DNA of 64,000 nucleotides from Cycas panzhihuaensis (lineage: Eukaryota; Cycadophyta), in the NCBI GenBank assembly GCA_023213395.1, contig CM041465.1, positions 231,639,741 through 231,703,740 on the forward strand, read 5' to 3'. The translations under genes were made by a program, and so were the position numbers. Each line of letters begins with the position of its first letter. The first letter of the stretch is position 1. Below are positions 56,386-64,000 of the stretch, piece by piece. The notes beneath the pieces are model-generated. The model had not been told where the DNA came from. It ran no database searches and saw nothing but the letters and a program-made list of their open reading frames with translations.

Positions 56386-57850
56386 CTTCTGAGATGATCT
56401 TGTGATTTGAACTCTCTCTACCTTCTTCAATGATTTTCATTTGAGTCTGACTGTCTGTGTTGTCTATCTCATTGAAGATAACATCTCTGCGTACATATAT
56501 CTTATTTGTCTTTGGGTCAATACACTTATAAGCTTTTGAATTCTTACTGTAACCAATCATGATACATTCTATTCTTTTAGCATCAAGCTTGGATCTCCTT
56601 TTATCTGGAATATGAACAAAAACTTGACTACCAAATATTTTAAGAGAGCTAACATCAAGTTTCTTACTTATCCATGCTTCTTCAGGAGTAATGTTTTCAA
56701 TTGCCTTTGTCAGACTTCTATTTATTAAATAGCACGCTGTATTTACTGCTTCTGTCGAGTATGTTTTTGGAATTTGTTTTCCATGAACCATGCTGCGAGC
56801 CATTTCCATCAACGTTCAATTTTTCTTTTCAACAACCCCATTTGATTGGGGTGGATATGGAGTTGTAATCTATCTACGAATCCCATTTATTCTGCAGTAA
56901 TTCAAGAAGTACTTGGATATATATTCACCGTCTCTATCTAATCTGATACACTTTATTTTGTTATCAGATTCCAATTCCACTTCTGCTTTAAATTCTTTAA
57001 AAATTTCAAAGACTTCTGACTTATTGTGAAGGAAGTATACCCACATTTTCCGAGTGAAATCATCAATGAAGGTGAGAAAGTATCTGCAATTATTTATCGA
57101 TAGAGGTGTTAGTGGTCCACAGAGATCAGTATGAATTAACTCCAGCTTAGTTTGTGCTCTCCATTTGCTCTCCTTAAACGGTAGTCGGTGTTGTTTGCCA
57201 AGTTGGCATCCTTTGCAGACAAAGTTATTGGATGAAATGTGTGGGAATCCATTTACCATACCAGTTCTTTCCATTAATTTTAGCGTTTCTACTGGAAGAT
57301 GTCCATACTTCAAATGCCACATTTTATTATTATCACTTACAACCGTACATGCTTTCATACCCAGGTTGGGTATCACAAGGTTTGACAGCAGACGATACAA
57401 ATCATTGTATCTTATGCCCTTTGCTATGATTTCTCCATTGTTTTTCATATCCATAATACAGCAATACCCATCTTCATAAAAAAGAATTCTTAGTCCTTTT
57501 TTGCTGAGTTGTGAGATAGATAAGAGATTCATTTTGAGCCCAAGAACTAATAGTACATTGCCAATCTTTTTTACATTTCCTTGCAAATTAACAGCAATTG
57601 TACCAACTCCCTTTATACTAAGTGGATATTTATCTCCTAGTTCAACAGATTTATCCATACTGCAAGGTTCTAGAGATTCAAACCAATCTTCACAGTTGGT
57701 CATGTGTTGTGAGGCTCCTGAATCGACGTACCAAGTGTCCCCTTCTTTTACTCTTGCTGATAAAGCTACAATAAAGGTTGTCTCCTGTTCTATCTGCTCT
57801 TTACTGTAATTACCAATTGGACGTTTCCCTTTCCCTCACTGAATTTCAGC
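56386..57850 (-). pseudogene. COP-4 protease and integrase (broken)
   Basis: From the right: protease site WYVDSGASQHMTNCEDWF near 57745-57690 (intact), then the 277-aa frame 56870-57703 with WHLKYGHLPVETLKLM, C-K-G-C-Q-L-G-K-Q-H-R, LIHTDLCGPLTPL, FLTFIDDFTRKMWVYFL and IKCIRLDRDGEY. The family has T/S-D-N-G-G-E at that last site, so N-G has become R-D. The next frame, 56342-56812, carries MARSMVHGKQ, NRSLTKAIENITPEEAW and FVHIPDKRRSKLD, and is cut at 56386 by COP-5. Confidence 0.88.
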
Positions 57851-58710
57851 TCTCCTTTGTGGGCATTGATAAGGATAATGCCCTAATTGACCGTAATGAT
57901 AGCAAGTGTCAAAAGCTTTGCATGAGGTGGCAAAGTGACCAAGCTTACTACAACTGAAGCAAATTTTGGTGTCTCTGCTCCATCTTCAACCTCTATTATC
58001 TTGCTATCGTCCTCGAGTTGGAGCTCTTGTTTCTGCAATGCGGCCCCTTCCTCGAGTTTGATTTCGTCCACGGGTTCCTAGATTTAATCTGGATGCAAAG
58101 GCTTCTTCCAGTTTTGATGTTTCTTCATAACGCTTATTCTTTTGTTCTTGTCTTAATAATAGGCCTGTTAACTCATCAAGTGCCATTTTATCAATTTGAT
58201 CATTATTTGTTATGGAGTTTATGGTGACATCAAAGGACTTTGGTAGTTTGCTTGCTACCATTTGTACTAGCTCCTCATCTGTGATGTTGTCTCTTGCACT
58301 CAAAAGATTATTTCTAAGAGTGATAACTTTGTGCATGAATTCTGTCACCGTATCACTCTCCTTCATATGAAGTTTATACATGTCTTCCTTTAGGGCTATT
58401 ATCTTGGCTTTGTTCTTTTGGCCAAACAGATTTTCAAAAAATTCCAAATGATAGATGCAAAGTTCAGTTTTTCTACATACACTAAGAGAGGATTCGAAAT
58501 GGAGAGTTTCAAAATGATTACACTAGAGTTGTCCTTTTCGAGCCAATCTGCTAGATTGGTACTAGTATTAGCAGGCTTTTTCTCCGTGCCTATGGCAATA
58601 TTCTAGGCGTTTCTGGCTCTCAGTAAGGTTTCCACCTTAATTTTCCAGATGCAATAGTTTAACTCAGTGAGTTTGTCTTGATCTAAAAGTCCCAAAAGAG
58701 GAGAAACCAT
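57850..58710 (-). pseudogene. COP-4 gag with two CCHC knuckles (broken)
   Basis: A - strand ATG at 58710 gives MVSPLLGLLDQDKLTELNY, then KIKVETLLRARNA and a stop. The frame 58004-58447 (147 aa) continues IIALKEDMYKLHMKESDTVT and LPKSFDVTINSITNNDQIDK to an Arg/Gly-rich end. Near 57965-57870 two knuckles occur: C-F-S-C-S-K-L-G-H-F-A-T-S-C (intact) and C-Y-H-Y-G-Q-L-G-H-Y-P-Y-Q-C (second Cys replaced by Tyr). It aligns with COP-2 gag throughout. Confidence 0.85.
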
Positions 58711-59353
58711 TTTTTTTCACTGTACATAGCCTGTCCGTACAGTTGTACGGGCTTTCTGTACAAAACCCTAACTATACGGAAGAAATCGAAAATGGTCTCA
58801 AAATGAAGGTAATCAGATGAGGATCCCAAATCCAAAGTTATTTTTCAGAAACAATCTTTAGAAAATCGGAAAATTGGCTCGAAAGCCTGAGAAGGGCGCC
58901 TAGGTTTTTGAGGAAAACTCTTCAAAACTCCAAAATAATGCTTCAAAACTCCCAGAAATTGCTCACAAAAGATTTAAATCATTGTAGAAAGGATTTCTAG
59001 ACGAGTTTACTCACTGTAAGTTGAGAAAACTGCTGAAATTTTTTCTGAGAAGCTCCAAACCGGCGCGGACGGAAAACAGGTCGAAACCGCCTTAAGACGT
59101 GCTCAGATCACTTTGCGTCAATTGAGAGATGTGGCGGCCAGGTCGAGATCGCCTTGCTCACCAAATTTCATGATTTGTTGACACCTTTAAAATTTTTGTC
59201 TGTACAACCTCCGTACAGATCCGTACACCGGTTCGTAGAGATGAATCCTATGCAAATCAACTTGCCAAATGAAGTTTCAAATTCTCTCTTAAAAGGAATT
59301 TAAGTCTTCAGTCTTTTAGACCCTCGCTCTCTAATTTGCTGAGCAAACAACCT
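58711..59353 (-). other. COP-4 leader
   Basis: About 640 bp between PBS and gag contain no recognised frame. Phrases such as 'tgtacgg/cgtacag' recur (58735-58780, 59200-59240). Confidence 0.6.
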
Positions 59354-59365
59354 GCTCTGATACCA
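59354..59365 (-). other. COP-4 primer-binding site
   Basis: The + strand GCTCTGATACCA is TGGTATCAGAGC on the - strand, directly abutting the 5' LTR. Confidence 0.93.
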
Positions 59366-59580
59366 TGTTACACAAAATAACTCAGACAGAATGAGAATTA
59401 GATGGAAAGTGTGAAGAATCACTTATATTAGCTTGGAGACAATGTCTTTATAAATACATAACTGATTTTTGACCATTACAAAGTGATGACAAGTGTCACA
59501 ATATAAGGTGAGAGTTACATTATGAGGGGGTTGCAATATTACCCCCTTTTCCTAGTAAGATAAAACATTATGTCCTAATA
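59366..59580 (-). repeat. COP-4 5' LTR (215 bp)
   Basis: It matches 49071-49309 apart from a 24-bp gap. Its outer end reads CTAATA instead of CTAACA, a single C-to-T change in the terminal dinucleotide. Confidence 0.92.
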
Positions 59581-59985
59581 GGGAATAAGTTTAATACATC
59601 CTTGACTAATCTTATTTCTAATAGAATCCGTCTCAATTGCTTCCTTACAAATGTGGAGAAGGATTGGACTCGTGTATCCCCAGGTGGCTTTGTAAAATCC
59701 AAAAGGGAAGCCATACATGGGGTCTTCTTGTTCGCCATCTCATGTAAGGCTGTTATAATTTATTCCATTTTAATTGGAGTTTCACAAGCTGCCTCCAAGT
59801 TGGGTTAAGCTTGCTTGGAACTACCCTAAGACACTCTTTGAGGGCATCGTTAAGAGTTCTTTTTGCAATCTCTTCCTGGAAGTAGTTCCTCCTACTATTT
59901 TTAGGGTTTTAATGTCTTCAGCAGCATGTTTGTTCTTGAAGGCCTGCAAGAAAAATTTAGAGCATCTGTCCCCTTGCTAGTCTGC
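59581..59985 (-). pseudogene. LINE reverse transcriptase relic, upstream part
   Basis: On the - strand broken frames read GFPFGFYKATWGYTS, then NKISQGCIKLIP at 59590-59700. This is the L1-type RT start ('...GlngfP.eFYk.lW........eI....n.g.i.LIPK'). The next residues continue at 49070 after COP-4. Further upstream (to about 59985) there is weaker coding-like text. Confidence 0.8.
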
Positions 59986-59986
59986 T

Positions 59987-60008
59987 TATATATATATATA
60001 TATATATA
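59987..60008. repeat. (TA)11 microsatellite
   Basis: An uninterrupted TA run lies between the LINE relic and the host gene sequence. Confidence 0.97.
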
Positions 60009-60528
60009 AGTTCTAATTATTGGCCATGAAGCTGCAAGCTACTTTATGTTCTTGGTAGAAGGAAACAAAGCATGATCGTGTGCCCCGCTTAAATGTTGTT
60101 GGCTGATAAGTTTGTATTAGGTGGTTGATAAGTTTTCAGTGAATGGTCCCAGTTGCAAATGATCCAAGTTGTTTATCTTTTCAGTTTTGATTTAAGCACA
60201 GGTGTTCTTGTAAGGCAACTTTTCTGTTGGGCTTCCATCAGTTCAAGAATTTTGGATTGTTGGTGCTAAGAGATAAAACTTGCTGTTTTCTTTTCAGTCA
60301 TCAAGTTGTATGTTTTCTGGATTGTATTGAGAAATTTCAGTCTTTTGGAGTGCACATTCTGATGGTTATGATTGTTTCTTAACAGGGTTCTCCTTTTAAG
60401 AATCCATCGTGCATTATTCTGTCTTTGTTGTGAAGTGCTAGGTACCACTTATATGATGTCTTCAAATTTTGTGCTTTCAAGTTAACATGAGAATAAGAAG
60501 TTTCTTTTGTGTTCTTGTGGAATTGCAG
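60009..60528 (+). other. presumed intron upstream of the recognised host-gene exon
   Basis: There is no coding similarity. The sequence is T-rich and ends with the pyrimidine-rich acceptor 'tgttcttgtggaattgcag'. Upstream exons of the gene are not visible between here and the LINE at 59985. Confidence 0.6.
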
Positions 60529-60774
60529 CCTGCCCTTTAGTTTTCCCTGACCCTTCTGAGGTGGCAACAGACTGTGCTGATACAGTGAGTAATAAGACAA
60601 TGTGCTGTATTACACTGAGTAATTACATCTCTGGAGTTCAGCAGCAAAGTCTCATCACAAATTTGCAAGCTTTGGACTGTGCCACGTTCCTTGGTCAAAT
60701 GCTTCAAAGAAGGAATATTACTGAGAACATCTACAGTCTGTGCCATGTAAATCTGAAGGACTTCTCTCTTCAAG
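60529..60774 (+). CDS. host gene, internal exon: At1g61900-like (SPARK-type, predicted GPI-anchored) protein
   Basis: This is an intact 246-bp exon between an acceptor (TTGCAG, 60523-60528) and a donor (CAAG|GTAATT at 60775). It encodes CPLVFPDPSEVATDC, then SNKTMCCITLSNYISGVQQQ, LITNLQALDCA and VNLKDFSLQ. The CPLVFP start, the Cys-Cys pair, LITNLQALDCA and LKDFSLQ are hallmarks I recognise from Arabidopsis At1g61900-type proteins, annotated as uncharacterised GPI-anchored proteins with a SPARK extracellular domain. The Cys residues would form disulfides outside the cell. No stop or frameshift occurs in 81 codons, unlike all neighbouring coding text. The phase is 2 at the start and 1 at the end. 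Function is not known, and earlier exons are not in view. Confidence 0.88.
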
Positions 60775-61374
60775 GTAATTTCTGATTGTGTATTGTGTCA
60801 ACAACACTTGGACGATGAAATCTGATCATGATGATGCATAATTGTAATTGACATCTAAAGCTTAAAGCCTGCAGTATTTACTGATATAATGATTTGACTT
60901 TGTTGATATCTCCATTCTTTCAAATTATATTTTTTGTTCTCATTTGACATGATCTGGTCTATTCTGTTTGTGTTTTACTTGTTTCTGCCAACGGGGGTCC
61001 ACCACCACGACAGCATTTGGATCACAAGGTAGTTTTCACTGTTTTCTCTTTAGGGGTCCATGGTAATGCTTCCTTTCATTGGATTTTTAATACGGTTATC
61101 ATCATTTCAATCTATGTATAAATGAAATAATCAAGGTTTGGCCCTTCAAATCCAAATGATGAAATTATGTTCCACATCAAACATTTAGTAACAGCATTGA
61201 AACTAGTTTTAGGACTGGTTGGTAGTATTTGTCAGGCGTATGTTGGCCATTGTGAGCTGCATGTACAACTGTTTGTTAAGAGATACTTGCTGTCAAATTT
61301 GTGAATTATGAGCTTCTGTAAGATGTACTCACAGAGGTGGATCAATTAATATTTTTATGTGGCTTTTGTATCAG
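60775..61374 (+). other. host-gene intron (600 bp)
   Basis: It starts GTAATT and ends 'ttttgtatcag'. No transposon was recognised inside. Confidence 0.8.
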
Positions 61375-61521
61375 ATGCAGGTTGTCTTCTCCGAAGTTTG
61401 CCTTCTGATGTTACAGACGACAAGTCTTCTGGAATTAGTTTCACGTGTGACCTGAGTGACAATATAGCTGCACCTTGGCCCCCTGTTTCTCATGTATCAA
61501 CACCTTCCTCCTGCAATAAGC
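61375..61521 (+). CDS. host gene, next exon: At1g61900-like protein
   Basis: Joined in phase to the previous exon, it reads DAGCLLRSLPSDVTDDKSSG, then SGISFTCDLSDNIAAPWP and SSCNK. The string GCLL.SLPSD....K..GISF.CDL.DNI.APWP is the conserved C-terminal ectodomain of the At1g61900 family as I know it. The acceptor is TATCAG (to 61374). The likely donor is C|GTATGT at 61522, a strong plant consensus. If the donor is skipped the frame stays open to a stop at 61626-61628 and adds a hydrophobic tail. The frame is free of stops. Confidence 0.85.
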
Positions 61522-61932
61522 GTATGTTGCAACATCTCATTGCTTTACTGCTTTATTTTGGTTGGGCATGTAAAATGAGTCTAGTTTTATGCAATTGTCT
61601 CTTGATATTATTGGTTTGTGAGTCATAAATGTATGTATGCTCTTGTTAAAAAAGGTTCATGTCTAACTTATATTCAGATTACTAACATTACACAAATGCA
61701 TATATCTGTGGGTTGAATTTATGATGAAGTGATTTGATTCTGTGTTACTGCCATGGGGAGTGATGAAACATAAAAGGTGCATATTCACTTTGAAACATCT
61801 CTGTTAGAACCTGCCAATGTGAGTAGATCACGAGAAGAAGTGTTAGAAAGAGAGAATTGAATTGAATTGAATTAAACTCTTTAATTCTTAATGTTTGTTT
61901 GGTCACAATGTGGACCTAAATTAACTTACAAG
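61522..61932 (+). other. presumed last intron of the host gene
   Basis: It starts GTATGTTG. Two acceptors are close together, ACAAG (to 61932) and TGCAG (to 61937). Only the first keeps the frame open after the preceding exon. Confidence 0.55.
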
Positions 61933-62126
61933 TGCAGGTTAGTGTTATAGGTTCAATGATAAATACACAAGAAGTACCAAAAGCAAATAATAAAGTCCTG
62001 CTAAAGCCTACAGAAAGTGTTCCTGGCCACCGGTCATGCATCAGGTGTAAGGAAGGCAATGTGCTGCTGAAACCAGAGCCTGATTCCAATGAATGGTGTG
62101 ATTTTTGTGTTCTATCCAACTTCTGA
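61933..62126 (+). CDS. candidate terminal exon of the host gene
   Basis: With the acceptor at 61932 the exon joins in frame and encodes VSVIGSMINTQEVPKANNK, then RSCIRC and WCDFCVLSNF before a TGA (62124-62126). It is open for 64 codons. It has no hydrophobic tail for a GPI anchor, which the family normally has, and it shows C-x2-C pairs 17 residues apart. It may be a true alternative terminus, or untranslated 3' sequence that is open by chance. Confidence 0.45.
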
Positions 62127-62429
62127 AGATGTGGCTCCATTGTTTATGCCATATATGTGCTACTGTCAGAGAAACTTGTAATGTTCAAATTCATACTTGG
62201 CGTCTTGTAGTGTTCAGATTCATGCCTGGTTTCTGGGTGGCTATTTGTGATTTTGTTGCTTGTGATTTTTTTATGTATGCTTGAATTGAATTCTGCAATG
62301 GTGTGTCTATGTTTTGTTATATGCAGAGAGTTCATGACGCCTCTCTGCTGTTGGTTAATTCGTAATTTGGCGGCTGTTTCTGATCCTTGTGTAAACACAG
62401 TCACCAGCTAACTTCAGTAAAGTTGATTT
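62127..62429 (+). other. presumed 3' untranslated and downstream sequence of the host gene
   Basis: It is non-coding, T/G-rich text on the + strand with two near-copies of 'gttcaaattcata/gttcagattcat' (62185-62225). No clear AATAAA signal was found. It ends where the COP-6 LTR begins. Confidence 0.45.
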
Positions 62430-62800
62430 TGTTGGAAACGAGAGATAAACTGGACTGAAATCAGCATGTAAAAATAGCACTAAGACAAACACAATTGCAT
62501 AATGATTACAAGAAATAACCTTGCATTAGGATCACAATGAATACAATGGCTTAATCTATTGTCTATGTATCAATCAATCAATTGATTATCATCAATTGAT
62601 GAGAGCAAGATCACTCCTCATATTAATGAGAGTGGGAGCAGAGAATAAAACTGTAAAGCAGGGATATATCTCAATACACATCATGCATGCTCTTGCATGT
62701 GTGAGAGCAAAAATAGAAATACAACACAAGAGAACCTGCCTAATGCGGCATCAACCAACTTCAAGAAAGAATGAGAAGGAATTAGACATTATTTTCAACA
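62430..62800 (-). repeat. COP-6 3' LTR (371 bp)
   Basis: Its ends are TG...CA with the PPT on the coding side. A 'caatcaatcaattgattatcatcaattgatgag' stretch holds overlapping inverted copies of TCAATTGA (62572-62602). Confidence 0.8.
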
Positions 62801-63088
62801 CCCCTCATAATGTGTAATTCATTATCTCTCAAATATAAAAGCCTTCTAAACCTCTCAAACTTCTCACGTCTCAAAGTTTTAGTGAAAAAGTCAGCAAGTT
62901 GGTCCTTAGTTGGACAATACACCAACTCAATTGCTCCGTTCTGCACTTGCTACCGAATAAAATGATGATGTGCTTCCACTTGCTTTGTTCTAGCATGGAA
63001 GATAGGATTCTTCAACAACTGGATTGCACCCTATTTGTCATAAAGCAGGAATGTAGGATCATCTTGTAGAAGTTCAAAGTGTCCAAGT
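62430..63088 (-). mobile_element. COP-6: 3' end of a - strand copia element (RNase H end, 3' LTR), cut by GYP-7
   Basis: The LTR (62430-62800) starts TGTTGGAAACG and ends TTTCAACA on the + strand. It is followed by CCCCTCATAATG, the polypurine tract on the - strand. To the right, - strand text reads LLKNPIFHARTKQVEAHHHF, then FTKTLRREKFERF (about 63030-62850), the copia RNase H tail. The coding sequence is cut off at 63088 by the GYP-7 LTR, so the rest lies beyond the window. It sits just after the host gene. Confidence 0.85.
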
Positions 63089-63555
63089 TGAAGTGACACT
63101 TGAGTGTCTGGCTGACTTCTATGCACTTGTTGTGGCTGACTCCTAACAGTTATTATGGGTGCATCTCTCCTTGTCCTGGCCAACTTCATTATGTCCCAGT
63201 TTGAGTGCCTATAAATAGGGATTTTTGAGGTCATTTTCAATCATCATTTGGTGAAGTGTTTCTTCTCATTTTTGGCCTTAAGGCAGCTGCAGATTTTCGG
63301 CCTTAGAGCTGCATTTCTAAGGAGGATCTCCGCCTCAAAGGGCCCGATGATTATTGAAGGTTATGTTGGTACTTGTTGAGCTTCTATTTGTACCTTTTGA
63401 CATCTTATTCAACACTTGTAATTGATTTATGTTTGGAGATAACATGTTTATCTTTGGTACTTTTTATATATGATATTGTCAGTTGTATCCTATTATCTAT
63501 GAAGTTTAGCTTTGGTCTATCCTACTTTTATCTTTTGGGTGAAAGAACCGTTACA
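63089..63555 (+). repeat. GYP-7 5' LTR (467 bp)
   Basis: Its ends are fixed by the similarity to 925-1450 and by the PBS starting at 63558. Confidence 0.88.
63210..63218 (+). promoter_or_regulatory. TATA box of GYP-7 5' LTR
   Basis: TATAAATAG in 'gagtgcctataaataggg' is a strong plant TATA box about 345 bp before the LTR end. GYP-1 has only a degraded form at the corresponding place. Confidence 0.7.
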
Positions 63556-63557
63556 AG

Positions 63558-63569
63558 TGGTATCGGAGC
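63558..63569 (+). other. GYP-7 primer-binding site
   Basis: TGGTATCGGAGC differs by one base from the initiator-tRNA-Met site. Confidence 0.88.
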
Positions 63570-64000
63570 TTCATTTCAAAGTGGGATTTTAAGGAGATTT
63601 TTTTCAACCAGGGGCAAGAAAATTTTGACCCGCCCTCCCACTCTAGGAATTCTGAAAGGACCGAGATGGAATTAAGATCTAAGAAGATCAGATCGTTAAG
63701 CAAAATGCCGAGATCTCAAGAATTTGAGGAACAAATAGCATAGACTATGATAGCAGTCATGCAAGAACTCATACAACAGATCAAGAACCTTAATGTGAGG
63801 TTAGAAAAACAACAAATAACCCAACGTAAGATAGAACAAAATTAGGATTCACATCAAGACACAGACCAAGGGAATTAGGAAGGTAGGTTTAAAGAAGGAT
63901 TTGTTTTTCAACGAAGGAACATAAGATCACAATCCCAACAAATACGAAGATCGCATTGGAAAAATTTGATCCAGAGAAGACATGGGACATAAGAGCATGG

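Larger units (their letters stand above)
49071..59580 (-). mobile_element. COP-4: - strand Ty1/copia element, split by COP-5
   Basis: LTRs 49071-49309 and 59366-59580 start TGTTACACAAAAT on the + strand. Flanks are GGGAA on both sides (49066-49070 and 59581-59585), a perfect 5-bp target duplication, and the LINE reading continues across it. On the - strand: PBS, leader, gag, protease, integrase, RT and RNase H. COP-5 lies inside the linker between integrase and RT. Without COP-5 the element is about 5.2 kb. It belongs to the same lineage as COP-2 by gag and by the PPT (TTAAGAGAGGG). Confidence 0.95.
63089..64000 (+). mobile_element. GYP-7: + strand gypsy element, 5' LTR, PBS and gag start
   Basis: The LTR 63089-63555 (TGAAGTGACA...GTTACA) is related to the GYP-1 3' LTR. 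It contains TATAAATAG (63210-63218). PBS TGGTATCGGAGC lies at 63558-63569. Gag begins at the ATG at 63666 (MELRSKKIRSLSKMPRSQEF) and continues MIAVMQELIQQIKNLNVRLE, with TAG stops at about 63740 and 63843. The body of the element is outside the window to the right. Confidence 0.9.

Noticed and set aside
59602-59980. + strand frames before the host gene as upstream exons
   Set aside because: The - strand of the same segment carries LINE RT text continuous with 49070. The + strand frames have no similarity to the At1g61900 family.
925-63555. GYP-1 and GYP-7 as the two LTRs of one element spanning the window
   Set aside because: The order is wrong: the left copy follows a pol end (3' LTR) and the right copy precedes a PBS and gag (5' LTR), so they are two separate elements.

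Overview
This window reads as nuclear DNA of a seed plant with a large, repeat-filled genome. A gymnosperm such as a conifer is my best guess, but that is inference. The evidence is about 60 kb of old, nested LTR retrotransposons (Ty1/copia and Ty3/gypsy), a hAT DNA transposon and a LINE, almost all broken by stops and frameshifts. Against this background there is one short stretch of ordinary spliced plant gene on the + strand at 60529-62126. There are no bacterial-style operons, and I recognised no rRNA or tRNA genes and no CRISPR arrays.

Layout, left to right. 1-1450: 3' end of a + strand gypsy element with integrase, chromodomain and 3' LTR (GYP-1). 1451-2454 and 10397-16740: a - strand gypsy element (GYP-2) split by a complete + strand copia element, COP-1 (2455-10396, LTRs about 555 bp). 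17117-17569: a 29-bp minisatellite. 17860-20060: a - strand hAT transposase relic. 20740-21341 and 25136-26330: + strand gypsy remnants (GYP-3) split by a non-autonomous gag-only LTR element, NLTR-1 (21342-25135). 26664-27599 and 32735-32935: an unrecognised - strand coding remnant split by + strand copia COP-2 (27600-32734). 33080-36015: no gene recognised. 36209-about 40799: + strand gypsy GYP-4. 41640-44253: - strand gypsy GYP-5. 44254-about 46980: 5' half of a + strand gypsy element (GYP-6), fused to the 3' end of a copia element (COP-3, about 47130-48180). 48181-49070 and 59581-59985: a - strand LINE reverse-transcriptase relic split by - strand copia COP-4 (49071-59580, TSD GGGAA). COP-4 is itself split by - strand copia COP-5 (51064-56385, TSD CTTCT). 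60529-62126: exons of a host gene like Arabidopsis At1g61900 (predicted GPI-anchored, SPARK-type). 62430-63088: 3' end of a - strand copia element (COP-6), cut by the 5' LTR and gag start of a second member of the GYP-1 family (GYP-7, 63089-64000).

The retroelement genes belong to standard copy-and-paste cycles: gag capsid, protease, reverse transcriptase/RNase H and integrase, bounded by LTRs with a tRNA-primed PBS and a polypurine tract. No element looks autonomous now. COP-5 keeps the most complete domain set. COP-1 has the longest open pol frame, but its protease aspartate is lost. I found no clear new molecular system. The most useful leads are the host gene and its alternative C-termini, the atypical 60-85 bp duplication flanking COP-2, the gypsy/copia fusion near 47 kb, the promoter-deleted 5' LTR of NLTR-1, and the long leader of COP-1.
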